A stretch of 64,000 bases of DNA from Bathynomus jamesi. Lineage: Eukaryota; Arthropoda; Malacostraca; Isopoda; Cirolanidae. The DNA is taken from NCBI GenBank assembly GCA_023014485.1, contig JAJOZX010012090.1, forward strand, positions 49,090 through 113,089, written 5' to 3'. A program made the position numbers and the translations under genes. Below, piece by piece: positions 1-10,555 of the stretch. The number at the start of each line of letters is the position of its first letter. Within the stretch, counting starts at the first letter, position 1. The notes under the pieces are model-generated. The model saw only the letters and a program-made list of their open reading frames with translations. It searched no databases and had not been told where the DNA came from.

Positions 1-2
1 CA

Positions 3-197
3 ATTCCGGTTACAGTTGCTTCAGCAGAAAGATCTTTATCAAAATTGAAAGTAATAAAATCTTACTTAAGATCTATTATTATGTGTCAAGAGAGATTATC
101 GGCATTGGCGATTCTGTCTATTGAACATAGTTTGGCTTCAAAATTAAATTATTCCTCTGTTATAGATGAATTTAGCACTACCAAATGCAGAAAATGA
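3..197 (+). pseudogene. hAT transposase, C-terminal dimerisation domain (cut by window edge)
   Basis: Frame 3 reads from the window edge to a TGA at 195-197. The visible part contains the hallmark of the hAT C-terminal dimerisation region: a short hydrophobic start, then ASAERSLSKLKVIKSYLR, then a weakly conserved RLSALAILSIEH block. This domain lets hAT transposases dimerise. The rest of the gene lies upstream of the window, so integrity cannot be judged; no stop or frameshift occurs in the visible 64 codons. Confidence 0.8.
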
Positions 198-353
198 AAT
201 TAAATTGTAATTGTACCTATCCAATAAATTGTTGTGATCCTACATTGATGTTTTATTTCACTTAATAAGATCTGAAATTTTCTTCTCACGTGAAGGGGCC
301 TCATGTATGACTTTCGCGGCCCTAGGGCCTCGCTATCTCTAGAGCCGCCTCTG
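198..353 (+). mobile_element. 3' end of hAT element with terminal inverted repeat
   Basis: The non-coding tail after the transposase fragment ends in AGAGCCGCCTCTG at 341-353. Its reverse complement, starting CAGAGGCGGCTCTAG, is a typical hAT terminus. The other terminus is outside the window, so no target duplication can be checked. Confidence 0.6.
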
Positions 354-507
354 ACTGTATGTAAACCAAAAGAAAACAGCATCAACAGTACACTGACATG
401 ATCATGGCAATGATGAGGTTTCAGATGTCTTAAACCTACTGTAATACATTCTGGTAGCACAATGCATTATACCATAGCATAGGCCTATTAGAATTATGAT
501 AACTGGC

Positions 508-1390
508 CAGTGATGTAGTCGAGACCACCACCAAGTCCGAGACTGAGACCGAGACCGAGACCTGATCCTGTGAGACCACGATCGAGACCGAGATCAAAGG
601 TTCGAGATCGAGATCTACCTTCCGAGATCGAGACCCTTAAAATTCGAGACCGAGATCGAGATCGAGACCAAGCTCATGACGTCATTTTTTTTAACATTTA
701 CAATTGGCAATTGCGATTTTTTCTACGAATCGGTACGTTGTAAATATAAGTGATGTGAAGGGTTGTCGAGTTGTTCTATGCTTTATTGAATTTATCGGTA
801 TTGTTTTCTTTATGCTGTATTTCTTGCATTATTTTTGTGTGAAGCATTTTTTTTTTCAAATACATATTGGATGGGAGGATAATCGTTTTTATCAGGCCAC
901 AGAGGTTGACACGCCGTTTGGCAACACTAAGTGGCCTTATAATATATACTTATATATAGAATATATATAATTCTCTATTTAGTGTTTCCATTTTCAATAA
1001 AATTAATCTGACGGGGGCGGGGGGAGGGTCAAATTTTTTTGTAGCGCTAACCTAAAAAAATCCAGACCCCCCCCCCGCAAGACAAACGTGGCAACTCAAA
1101 ACAGGGTGACTGATTAGTGAATACCTAGAGTCCCTTACTTTTACAAACTTTCATAAACATTCTGAACTGTATCTGTTCAACCAAGCCACCATCATGAGTA
1201 TGCCAATAACATGTATTTTTCATTACGGTCTCGAGAGGTCTCGAAAGGTCTCGGGAGAAAACCGAGACCGCGTCTGTCGAGACCGAGATCGAGACCGAGA
1301 TCTAAATAGCGGAGACCGAGATCGAGATCTGCAAAATGGGTCTCGAGATCGGTCTCGAGACCGAGACCGATCTCGAGACCTACATCACTG
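508..1390. mobile_element. Non-autonomous hAT element (MITE-like) with subterminal GAGACC/GAGATC arrays
   Basis: The element starts CAGTGATGTAG (508) and ends CTACATCACTG (1390), a perfect 11-bp inverted repeat. It is flanked on both sides by the identical 8-bp duplication TAACTGGC (500-507 and 1391-1398), as expected for hAT. Just inside each end lie dense arrays of the hexamers CGAGAC and GAGATC, in both orientations at the right end. The middle (about 680-1220) is AT-rich and non-coding. The Arg-Asp-rich ORF at 1194-1418 is only a translation of the hexamer array and runs past the element end. Confidence 0.9.
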
Positions 1391-1511
1391 TAACTGGCAT
1401 ATACAATTATGTAGCTAACAATAGAAGAACAGCAGTTGCTTTATATAAATACGAGTATATTTATATATAATACGAGTATATTTATTTATATGTAAATATA
1501 ACACTTGTTTC

Positions 1512-1712
1512 GGTGCTGGTTAAGTGTGCGGTCTACCTAGCTTTTAGTTAGCCTTATGAGGCTAACTAATGAAACTATCACGACTTAACCTAACCAATCG
1601 TTAGGTCAACTGTACGCCCTTGACGATTGGTTAGGTTAAGTCGTGATAGTTTCATTAGTTAGCCGTATAAGGCTAACTAAAAGCTAGGTAGACCGCACAC
1701 TTAACCAGCACC
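1512..1712. mobile_element. Foldback element with 8-bp target duplication
   Basis: The 201-bp segment is an almost perfect inverted repeat from GGTGCTGGTTAAG to CTTAACCAGCACC, with a short centre. It is flanked by the 8-bp duplication CTTGTTTC (1504-1511, 1713-1720). The inner part carries the module CTTAACCTAACCAATCG / CGATTGGTTAGGTTAAG that recurs in at least five other places in this window. Eight-bp duplications fit hAT, P or Merlin-type transposition; the superfamily is not assigned. Confidence 0.85.
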
Positions 1713-1859
1713 CTTGTTTCATATAAATTAAAACTTGAAAGCTTTAGATATAGAAAATTAACCAGCTTTTACAGGAGCCACCCTGGATCCCCTTGGAAAG
1801 CACATTTCCATGGGTCCCATGTAGATTTGGGGGTGTCGAACCCTCCCCTCACTCCCTTC

Positions 1860-3372
1860 CAGGGCCGTACGCAGGATTTCTGCATGGGTGGGGGGGTTCA
1901 GAAATCGAAAATTTCTTTATGATCGGGTTTCATTCGCTTAAGATAGCAATGTAATTGTTTAATACTTGTGATCATATGGTGACACATATTTTAGTGAGTT
2001 AACGTTATTCTAATCATTATTGTAAAATAAAACGCAAATCTGGAAAATTTCAGGGTCTTAAAAAATAGATTTAATAAAAAGGTATTTTATTTTGCATTTT
2101 ACAACTATTGCAAACGTCGAGTAGATTTCATGAAATCATCTAGGATTTCATCAACACTGATGCTGAGGTCCCGATGAATGTTAAGAGCAGCGAGACCATT
2201 CAAACGATTCTCGGACATGCTGTTCCGGAGATACGTTTTTATTCTCCTAAGTGTAGAGAAAGATCGTTCGGCGCTCGCGATCGTTACTGGGAGTACAGCT
2301 AGCACCCTCAAAAGTGTATGTACTCTCGGGAATATTTCAGCATTGCGTGTCTGCAGTGCTTGCAACACATTGAACATGTATTTGTCTTGAGCCATCAACC
2401 TCTTTCTCCACTTCTTAACATCTTCCTCATCCGATGACCTGTTGACATTTGCTTCCGTCAGTCTCCTCCTCCACATCAATACTTCCCCCCTCCACTCTTC
2501 TTTACTGATTTGTGAAATGCGTTCATATGCTTGCCAGAGACTCTCACAAGCGTTTTCATAAAAAATTTCATCCTTTTTTTTGGAAAAAAAAATGCTGAAA
2601 GTTGACAGAATCGCTTCATTTTGATAAAGCGATTCTCAAGATGCGTGATGAATAATTCGATGAACGGAATGAACATGGAAATTCTGTAGTAGTCAGTGGC
2701 TGAGTCACTTGGTACATTGTCCCGTTGTGTTTGTAGGCCGCAGCGACGTGGCGTTCGTACGTCAATATCAAGCTTCACAGATCTTTTGAACACTTGAAAA
2801 ACATTTTTCGAACTCTTTCTCTGCATCTTTCCTCATTTCGTTGAGTTCTTTTCTAGCATCTTTGGCCAAAGATACCACCACCTCGGCTAAATTTAAATCT
2901 TCCGTTTGTAATATCCTACTCAACGGCAAAATTATCGTGTGAACCGAGAGCACAACTCTACAAGCTATTTGAAACTCGCATGTTTTAATGGCACATAGCA
3001 GCTGAAATGATGCGATGCAGCTTTTGTGTTCTTCCAGGTCATAATTTTTGTAAGACCTGCGATAACTGCTGGTTGCAGATCACTGAAAATTGCAACAGAC
3101 TCGTGTCGTTCCGCCCATCTGGTGGGACACAATTTCCTCAATTTTGTTGCTCTTGTCTCTAATTTTTCATTGTTAGCTATTTCTTCTTGTAGAATAGCCT
3201 GTCTCTTGGGTGAATTAAAAAGTTGTATACACTTTCGACAGTCCCAAGGAAATTTCTAATCTGCGGAATGTCGCAAGCTGAAAGCAATGTCTGAAAATCA
3301 TTTTAAGCTAAAAAATTTAATATTTTGACCAAATTCGGTGGGATCCTCCCCTTAACGAAGGCTTCGCCACTG
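1860..3372 (-). mobile_element. Decayed hAT element
   Basis: The left boundary resembles a hAT terminus (CAGGGCCGTACGCAGGA at 1860) and the right boundary ends GGCTTCGCCACTG at 3372. The interior codes for a degraded hAT transposase on the minus strand. The flanking octamers (CTCCCTTC and ATAAATAC) do not match, so one or both boundaries may be wrong or eroded. Confidence 0.55.
2105..2953 (-). pseudogene. hAT transposase C-terminal half, frameshifted
   Basis: The segment 2105-2479 reads as a hAT dimerisation domain, with the block VTIASAERSFSTLRRIKTYL followed by ENRLNGLAALNIHRD. Upstream the reading continues in other frames (2476-2826 and 2768-2953), so there are at least two frameshifts. 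The family resembles ZMYM/THAP-associated hAT proteins in animals, but the N-terminal zinc finger is not found. Confidence 0.7.
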
Positions 3373-3944
3373 ATAAATACGCACAAAAAATATAAGTAGT
3401 GTAACAGAATACTAATTAATAAGCCTTATGCAAAATTAGAATAAATATATATATATAGGCTATCAGCCTATCACTTGTCCATTAGGCATAATGCAGATAA
3501 CAATAACTGAGGTTAAAAAGGCATCTTACCTACCCAGGTTCTACATGGTTGGCTGTCCATTTTCTCTTTCTTCGTAAAATAATTAAATATGGTGTTTTCC
3601 ATTTTCTTTCTTTTATTCATGGTCACTTGTTTTTAATTAAAATTGCAAACGACAGAAAATTTAGGCCAAACTATCACAACAATGACTAAACCAGTGTTGC
3701 CAAGTGACTGAAACAGAAAATCACGATATTTTAGCATAAAAATTTAGGAAAATTACAGAAAATTCATGATGTTATCCCACGTCGGGCTAACATCATGAAA
3801 AAGAGAAAAACTATAGTGTTTGTCATTTGCCATTACTTATTCGGACTATAGTGGATTTAATTTTCCCAGAAGAGTTCCTTGTTCAATGCACGGTCTGTGT
3901 GTATCATAAAAAACCTCACGAGGGAACCATTCTGAGTTTACTCC
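3373..3944. other. AT-rich spacer, nothing recognised
   Basis: No coding region or clear repeat boundary is seen. A short inverted motif, CATGATGTTA...TAACATCATG, lies at about 3766-3796. Confidence 0.4.
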
Positions 3945-4013
3945 CATATATATATATCCGCCCCTATATATATATATATATATTATATTATATATATATA
4001 TATATATATCCGC

Positions 4014-4046
<33 letters not shown>
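3945..4046. repeat. (TA)n microsatellite with interruptions
   Basis: Long alternating TA tract interrupted by two CCGCCCC blocks. A DNA element begins directly at its right edge, which is common for elements that target TA-rich DNA. Confidence 0.85.
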
Positions 4047-4049
<3 letters not shown>

Positions 4050-4236
4050 GCGGATTTAGGTTTCCTGGCGCCAAGGGCCATACTAATTTAGCCGCCCTTC
4101 GGACACTTACGAAGTTACCATTACCAATAAATAGTTATTTGATATAAGGGTTTTCAGTAAAACGCAGTCAAATGGTTTAGGCATTTACTCTAGCAAAATA
4201 TATTTTAATATATAAGATATTTTTTTATCAATCATA

Positions 4237-4650
4237 CAGGGTGTCCCGTAAGTCTGGACCCATAGGGCAAAATTAATAAAATTACAAAATAGTCCCAGTT
4301 TCGCTGGACATGCGTCGAAGTGACTTCTTGGGACTGACAGCGAAGCTAGCCAACACATTGGTACTGGTTTCGTCTTCCGTAACAGTCCTTGAAGGTCCTC
4401 TGCGAGGCTTGTCAGCTACGGATCCAGTTTCCTTAAATTTGGCTATCAACTTGCCAACACATCTGTGTGTGATTGGTGCGCGGTCTGGATGCATATTGTT
4501 GAATTCTTCGGCCACTTCCCGGTGACTGCGGGTCCCGACCAGCAAAATAACTTGAACTCTCTCCTCTCTAGTCAGTGACATGGTTTACCTGCAACATAAT
4601 AAAAAAATATATTATAAATCCCTATGGGTCCAGACTTACTGGACACCCTG
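4237..4650 (-). mobile_element. Internally deleted mariner-like element, TA target
   Basis: Inverted ends CAGGGTGTCC...GTAAGTCTGGACCCA run over about 28 bp with few mismatches and are flanked by TA on both sides (4235-4236, 4651-4652). At 414 bp it is far shorter than the roughly 1.3 kb of an intact mariner; only the N-terminal part of the transposase gene remains. Confidence 0.9.
4282..4581 (-). pseudogene. Mariner transposase N-terminal fragment
   Basis: The product starts MSLTREERVQVILLVG and contains a helix-turn-helix with the block GKLIAKFKETGSVADKPRRG, the paired-type DNA-binding N-terminus of mariner transposases. The start codon is the first ATG inside the inverted repeat. The DDD catalytic domain is absent, so it cannot transpose on its own. 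It is complementary in content to the mariner at 19487-20134, which keeps only the C-terminal part. Confidence 0.8.
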
Positions 4651-4656
4651 TAGTAT

Positions 4657-4659
4657 ATT

Positions 4660-4705
<46 letters not shown>
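4657..4705. repeat. (TA)n microsatellite
   Basis: Alternating TA directly beside the mariner insertion. Confidence 0.85.
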
Positions 4706-4708
<3 letters not shown>

Positions 4709-5684
4709 CAATCCCTTAAATGTGTGAACAGAAATGCATTGTAGGTTATCTTTACGATCTTTATGTTTAGTTACGAAATCGACCGTTGTAGAATACTGAA
4801 AGTAGTTTTCGCCGAGATTGCTGAGCAGCGAAAATAAGTGGCCAATTTTTGGCTTGATAATCTATTAAGTGTAAACAATAAATCTGAAATAAAACAAAAA
4901 TAATTAGCTTTAAAATAAAGATATTATTAAAATTAATATAATATATTAAGGCCAAGGACCAACTTTGAAATCGACTTCGTTCAAATGTAATGAGATATAT
5001 TTTTTTAAGTGGTATTAACTTTTCTCCGTTTTTTTAGCTAAAAAAAATACCAGAAATTTTGGATTTTTTTCCCTACCTAAAAAGTGCTTTCTCGTTACCT
5101 TTCTTGTTGCGACTTTTCCTCCAGAATTTACTGCCCTCAAAATTTTGCCGCCCCCTAAAATTTGCCGCTGTGGGCCATGGCCCATTTGGCCCATATGTAA
5201 ATATGCGCCTATATATATATATATGAGGAGATTGTAGACACCAATCGACCAGGGAAGTACTCCAGGGGGGGGACGTTAGACAGAAGATAGAGACTGCGGG
5301 AACTCCCGTTTCTCCTGTCACTGTCCTCCTCAGCTGATCTTTTTCCGTGTCTCATCTACCCTGTGAGCAGTCCAGCATGCTCTCAAACACACATTTCTCT
5401 CCCTATTTCTCACTACAAACACATGTACACATTCGTCAGCCAGACCCCTTACTGAGCGGACGCATTCCCTGGGGTCTCTGATATTGTTTCTACTTTTGAA
5501 TATTGCCGATTAATTTACTTTTGGAAAATTTTAAATTTTATATACTTGCGTTTATATTCACATTGTTATAGTTAAGTAACTGAACATTAGTGGTTTTTAG
5601 CGATTTAGAAGTTTTCATAGCGTGCCGGTTTAATTTAACTTAAACTTGTGACGGTTATAAGCGTTAACTACTTTAACTTGCGCG

Positions 5685-5761
5685 ATGCCGTCGCAGAAAG
5701 TGTCGTGTGCTAAATGTCGGGTTAATCAGTGGTATACGGATTTTAAGGATTATAACGACGG
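5685..5761 (+). pseudogene. LINE ORF1 N-terminal stub
   Basis: The first 26 codons begin MPSQKVSCAKCRVNQW, consistent with the first CxxC half of a PHD-like or knuckle zinc finger at the start of LINE ORF1 proteins. The frame is broken at 5762 by a hAT MITE whose duplication AACGACGG restores the target when removed. A further stop lies soon after the insert. Confidence 0.55.
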
Positions 5762-6042
5762 CAAGCCCGTAGCCAAGGGGGGCCCAGGGGGGGCAAAGCC
5801 CACCCTGGAAAATAATAAGCCCCCACCTGGGAAAACTCAGCACTTTATAAGCAGTATTGTTATTCGAGAATTTTTTTGTATTTTGGTTCTAAGAGGAATA
5901 GGTGAAGTGATAAAATAACGTTTATGTAATTATGTTTTCTGCAGTATATTTCGATATTCACAAAAAATTACATTAATTTTTTCATTGTCCCCCCTGTCAA
6001 TTTCTCCGCCCCTCCTACTGATTTGGTCTGTCTACGGCCCTG
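5762..6042. mobile_element. hAT MITE, 281 bp, 8-bp duplication
   Basis: Starts CAAGCCCGTAGCCAAGG and ends GTCTACGGCCCTG. Identical flanking octamers AACGACGG at 5754-5761 and 6043-6050 prove the insertion. It has no coding capacity. Confidence 0.85.
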
Positions 6043-6081
6043 AACGACGGTCCTATGGCGATTACCGAGAGATCGGGGTAC

Positions 6082-6550
6082 TTGTAGGTTATCTCCCCCC
6101 CACCAGTTTTGACAGAATATTTTCGTTAAAACTAACGGATCAAATGTAGAATTCGGACCCCAGCCTTCTTTAGTTAGCTTTATAAGGCTAACTAACGAAA
6201 ATATCATGACCTAACCTAACCAATCGTCAAGGGCGTACAGTTAACCTAACGATTGGTTAGGTTAGGTCGTGATATTTTCGTTAGTTAGCCTTATAAAGCT
6301 AACTAAAGAAGGCTGGGGTCCGAATTCTACATTTGATCCAAACTAACGAAAATATCACAACTTAACCTAACCAATTATCAAGGGCGTACAGTTGATCTAT
6401 TAGTAAATAGTAAATACTATTCCAGAAACAAACAATGTTATAATTAATAATAGATCAACTGTACGCCCTTGATAATTGGTTAGGTTAAGTCGTGATGTTT
6501 TCGTTAGTTTTAACGAAAATATTGTCAAAATTGATAGGGGGAGGGGGGGG
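6082..6550. mobile_element. Foldback element interrupted by a second foldback
   Basis: Arms carrying TTTTCGTTAAAACTAAC, CTTAACCTAACCAATTATC and AAGGGCGTACAGTTGATC are repeated in inverse order on the other side of a short centre near 6428. The outermost complementary stretch reaches a C-run (6094-6100) and a G-run (6536-6555). A candidate duplication is CGGGGTAC / GGGGGTAC (one mismatch). Exact ends are uncertain. Confidence 0.65.
6137..6339. mobile_element. Foldback element, 203 bp, nested in another foldback
   Basis: Perfect inverted ends GGATCAAATGTAGAATTCGG... are flanked by the 8-bp duplication AAACTAAC (6129-6136, 6340-6347). The interior again has the CCTAACCTAACCAATCG module and the loop sequence TCAAGGGCGTACAG. 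Removing it restores the arm of the outer foldback. Confidence 0.88.
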
Positions 6551-6559
6551 GGGGGTACG

Positions 6560-6922
6560 TAAGGTACGCGAGGTGACGGAAAGACTTGCAACGCTTGATG
6601 AGGGCAGGGGTAGGGATACAGTTGACGAAGGCCGAACCTATACTAACGTTGAAGACGTTATTAATTTAAAGGGTGAGGTGAGGAACCTAGTTTCTAGTAT
6701 AGGTAGCTTATCGGAAAGGTTAGACAGAGTTGAGGAAGGGGTTAAGGTTGGTCCGAGATTAGTAGACGGGGAGGGATTTAGAGAAGTTAAGGGTGGAGCT
6801 AGGCCACGTACGTTAGGTGATAGGAATCCCCCTCCTATCGAGGTTTCGAACCCTTTCGCCCAGCTGGATAGGGATGTGAACGACAGGAAACTATTTTAAT
6901 TGGAGACTTCTTAGTGCGCCAT
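6560..6922 (+). pseudogene. LINE ORF1 middle part (coiled coil, start of SGNH domain)
   Basis: The frame gives a charged, heptad-like stretch (LKGEVRNLVSSIGSLSERLDRVEEG) followed by a Pro/Arg linker. After a one-base slip near 6890 it reads ETILIGDFLV, the first strand and catalytic block of an SGNH/GDSL-like fold (GDF instead of GDS). The frame runs to the insertion site of the hAT element at 6923 and continues at 12724. Confidence 0.6.
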
Positions 6923-7747
6923 CAGTGGCGGATCTAGCTAGGTGCAGGCGGTGCAGTGCACCGGGGCCCGGACCTTTGGGGGGCCCGGTTGGTTGATATT
7001 TGATAACACCTTGGTAAGGAAAAATAATAATTTTTAAGTATTTCATATAAAAATTAGATCTAAATGTGCATGAAAATATGCGTCCTTTAAACTTGTTTAA
7101 TGTATTTAAATGCATTTATAAACATGGTTATTCTTTCGACTACGGGCCCCTTTCTGGTAAAACTGTATACTATATATGTTAAATACATAATTGGTCATCT
7201 GAAATGATGTCTGCAATAGATAAAAATCAAAATTAGAATTCAAAATGCTGAAACCATCACATTATTCTACTATTTGGTATACTAGTATATTACTGTATAT
7301 ACTATACTACACTGTGACACCACTTATTTCTGATCGCACGTCGACGCACGAAAAGAAACGTTTCAAAACGTTCAGAAATATTCTTCTTCGTTTGGGATCT
7401 GTCGACTCGACACGCAGTGAAGCGTCAGTTTCAATGGATGAGACGCTGAGTGGATGAGTGTGCGAATAAAAATTACGTTAATTGATTTTCCGCAGTGTAT
7501 TATTGAATACTAGTGACTATCAGTGTTGGGCACTAAAGCGTTAATCCGATAACAGTGAATTAACGAAGTTAACTTTTTTAACAGACTATTAACGGAAGTT
7601 AATTTCCATTTATCGTTATCGGACCAGTTAACTTCCGATAACTCGATATTTAGTCTGTTAAAGTCCGTTAACACGTTAACTGCGAGGAGTCATTCACGGA
7701 AGATCACCGCTCCGCGAATGAATTCAAACCACCATAACTTCAGTCTG

Positions 7748-8424
7748 TGCGAAAAATGCTCTGTATGAATTGGTCCACAATTAACCCACCCCTTATATCT
7801 CCAGTCTAACTATAGAGTAGATCAAGTCTAGCCTAGAGGGGTCAGCCTAGAGATTCCGGAAATGGTCCAGAGCGGGCAGATAAATTGAGGTCCACAGTAG
7901 GATTCCTCACAAGATTAGGTTAGGGCAATCTACCTTCACCTTTGTTAAGCTATGAGTTGATGCTGGGTCTTAGGTCACAATGTAGGCCTAACTTGTTTGA
8001 CCCAGCTTTATTTAATGTTCTTAACTGTTTGGTGTTAAAACTCATATTAGTTACTTACTTTTAGTTATTACAGTCTCTCCCTTCTCCGGTTGTCTCATTC
8101 GAGAGCGTACTTTGCTGGTACGTCCTCTCGCCCCGTTCGTCGTTTTTTTTCTCTCTTTGTTCTCCTCTTCGCGGGGCTTCTCGTACCAGCGTTGTCTTGG
8201 TTTATTCCTCGGTTGGTTGAGCGGTAATGTATCCTTATTACCGAGCACGCTCCTCCCACACAGTATATAAATACTAGTGTGGAGAATAACTCTGGTGAGC
8301 AACCAATTGGTTTCATCCACCCAGTTATTGACATAAAAGGAATTTAATGATTGTTAGATTAACTACCTACCTACTCAGTGAACCATCTTCGTTACCTCCC
8401 AACTACCCACTCATCAGTTTCCAT
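7748..8424 (-). repeat. 3' LTR of BEL/Pao element
   Basis: Virtually identical to 10556-11233; differences are a few single bases near the outer end. A third, diverged copy in the other orientation is at 28727-29445. The short overlapping ORFs inside (8051-8334) are repeated in both LTRs and are not genes. Confidence 0.88.
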
Positions 8425-8661
8425 ATACTGGGGGCCCCGGGAGATAAAAATTTTGGTGTCATTGTCACCAATTTTTGTCTGAGTGTAGACTAGCTAACTA
8501 TTTAACTGTAAATGCCTGTTAATCTGATTAACAGTGCCTGTCCTCACCTTCTCATGGAGAAGGTGTAGCATTTAATTAGAAGAGAAAATATACATCTATA
8601 GGATGAAACTGTCTATGGTCTTTACCATAAGAAAAGAAAAAATGAAAGTTAGAAGATAAAA

Positions 8662-9351
8662 TTACAATTCCCCAGCATCTATTTTTTGTTGTAAAAATAG
8701 TCGCGCCTTTAATGCTGTTTGTCGCTGAGGTCTTGTGTCTGTCAATGTTGTAGTAGGATGCGTTACCACTCCTACTGTCAAAGGAATAGTTACTGGAAGT
8801 TCAGTGTCTCCAGTTGTTACTGTCAGTGGAGAAGGTTCTCCAAAGTCCATTGTTTTGGGTCCAGACTCTAAAGGGTACAAAAGAGAAATGTCTCTTGTTG
8901 TGTCACCCGTTGAAGTCCTTAATTTGACCACTCTTGTTACCCCGTCTGCCCCTGGTCTGAGTTCTGAAACTCTAGCCAGAGGCCAGTATTGTCTTGGAGT
9001 ACTGTCATGTATGAGAACAAGGTCCCCTACCTTAATTGTGTCAGACCAATCCTTCTTAGTCATTTGTTTATGTCTCTCCCTTAGACCCATCAAGTACTCA
9101 GTTTTCCACTGTTTAATGAAATGAGCTTTAACTCTAGTTAAATGTTGTAACTTAGTCTGGAGCTCATCATGTCGTTGAGTCCAGTTTGGGTCTTCTGAAG
9201 AGTCTATATTGTAGTCCGGCAGGAGACTAACTTGTTCTCCCCGAATCAAATGATTTGGAGTTAATGGTTCTGGGTCATTAATGTTGTCACTCACATAAGT
9301 GAGTGGTCTATTGTTAATGATGTTCTCAATCTCAGCCAGGAGAGTGAGTAA
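8662..9351 (-). pseudogene. BEL/Pao integrase C-terminus (DUF5641-type)
   Basis: The frame begins with LLAEIENIINNRPLTYVS and continues PLTPNHLIRGEQVSLLP, then a KVGDLVLIHDSTPRQYWPLARV block. These are hallmarks of the end of BEL/Pao polyproteins: the integrase core exit followed by the DUF5641 SH3-like domain that helps integrase bind DNA. About 230 codons are intact up to the stop at 8662; everything upstream of the NNRPLTYV block is lost into a tandem array. Confidence 0.85.
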
Positions 9352-9354
9352 CCC

Positions 9355-9885
9355 AAATAGTTTTCCCTATGGCCAAGGTAGGCCATAAGACACTTGTAAT
9401 AGTTTTCCCTATGGCCAAGGTAGGCCATAAGAAAATGTTTAGCCCATGGCCAAGGTAGGCCATAAGACATTTAATGTTTGGCCCATGGCCAAGGTAGGCC
9501 AAAAGACCAAGGCTCATTGTTTTGGCCCATGGCTGAGGTAGGCCATAAGACCTTTATTGTTTGGCCCATGGCTGAGGTAGGCCATAAGACCCTTGTAATT
9601 GTTTTCCCTATGGCCAAGGTAGGCCATAAGAAAATGTTTAGCCCATGGCCAAGGTAGGCCATAAGACATTTAATGTTTGGCCCATGGCCAAGGTAGGCCA
9701 AAAGACCAAGGCTCATTGTTTTGGCCCATGGCTGAGGTAGGCCATAAGACCTTTATTGTTTGGCCCATGGCCAAGGTAGGCCATAAGACCCTTATTGTTT
9801 GGCCCATGGCCAAGGTAGGCCACAAGACCAAGGTTCAGTGTTTGGGCTATGGCCAAAGTAGGCCATAAGACCCTTTTGAGTAACC
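9355..9885. repeat. Tandem array of GGCCAAGGTAGGCCATAAGAC units
   Basis: About 14-15 units of 33-37 bp, each with the core (C/T)ATGGCCAAGGTAGGCCATAAGAC and variable linkers. A block of about 120 bp starting near 9400 is repeated at about 9607, showing a higher-order period near 207 bp. The array sits inside the BEL/Pao element where pol sequence is missing. Confidence 0.9.
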
Positions 9886-10214
9886 CATGCAATCATTGCT
9901 TATGTTCAGATAGGTTGAGTGTATTTGTGGCACATGTAAAGAGTACAGTGTATATATACATATATACACAGATTGCAAGGAATGCATGTGCCTGTTGAAA
10001 AATCTGTTGAGTGATTCTTCCTTAAAAGAAGAATTGGATGCTTGGAGTTGTATGCATTTTAAATGCTTGTTCACTAATGTTGTTTAACTGGGGATCGTAA
10101 TGAAATATTGGGGACAAGAAGAAATTACCAGAGAAGAGAGAGCACAGACAAAACAGTCAAGTTTTAAATTTGGTTTAATCCCCACCAAGTACTTATGTGT
10201 CACTCAGGTCTAAG

Positions 10215-10475
10215 CTTATAAGAGAATGAGACTCCTTAAATGTAAATGTTTCCTAGTTAGGCCCTAGGTTGTAGACCTAATTAGGCTTGCTCAGGTTAGG
10301 CTTATAAGAGAATGAGACTCCTTAAATGTAAATGTTTCCTAGTTAGGCCCTAGGTTGTAGACCTAATTAGGCTTGCTCAGGTTAGGCTTATAAGAGAATG
10401 AGACTCCTTAAATGTAAATGTTTCCTAGTTAGGCCCTAGGTTGTAGACCTAATTAGGCTTGCTCAGGTTAGGCTT
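10215..10475. repeat. Tandem repeat, three copies of about 85 bp, in BEL/Pao leader
   Basis: Units begin GCTTATAAGAGAATGAGAC and include GTTAGGCCCTAGGTTGTAG; they are essentially identical. They lie between the 5' LTR and the conserved leader segment at 9960-10050. Confidence 0.88.
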
Positions 10476-10555
10476 AGGCTAGACCATTTAGCCTAATTCT
10501 GCAATTTTTGTTAAGTAAGGTTAAGGTTTGTAAATTCCCACACACGGACCACCAA

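Larger units (their letters stand above)
4047..5210. mobile_element. Non-autonomous DNA element, probable ends
   Basis: The left end reads AGGGGCGGATTTAGG and the right end, reversed, reads AGGCGCATATTTACATATGG. Both then run into GGCC-rich blocks with GGGCCAT and GCCGCCC. I infer diverged inverted ends of one element lying between TA tracts. It hosts the mariner at 4237-4650. No coding capacity of its own is seen. Confidence 0.4.

Noticed and set aside
704..970. 88-aa hydrophobic ORF
   Set aside because: Chance frame in the AT-rich middle of a non-autonomous hAT element.
1194..1418. ORF encoding an Arg-Asp repeat protein
   Set aside because: It is a direct translation of GAGACC/GAGATC subterminal repeats of the hAT MITE and extends past its end.
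8051..8334. Two overlapping basic ORFs of 79-89 aa, repeated at 10859-11142
   Set aside because: Both lie within LTRs, so repetition reflects LTR identity; no domain is recognised.
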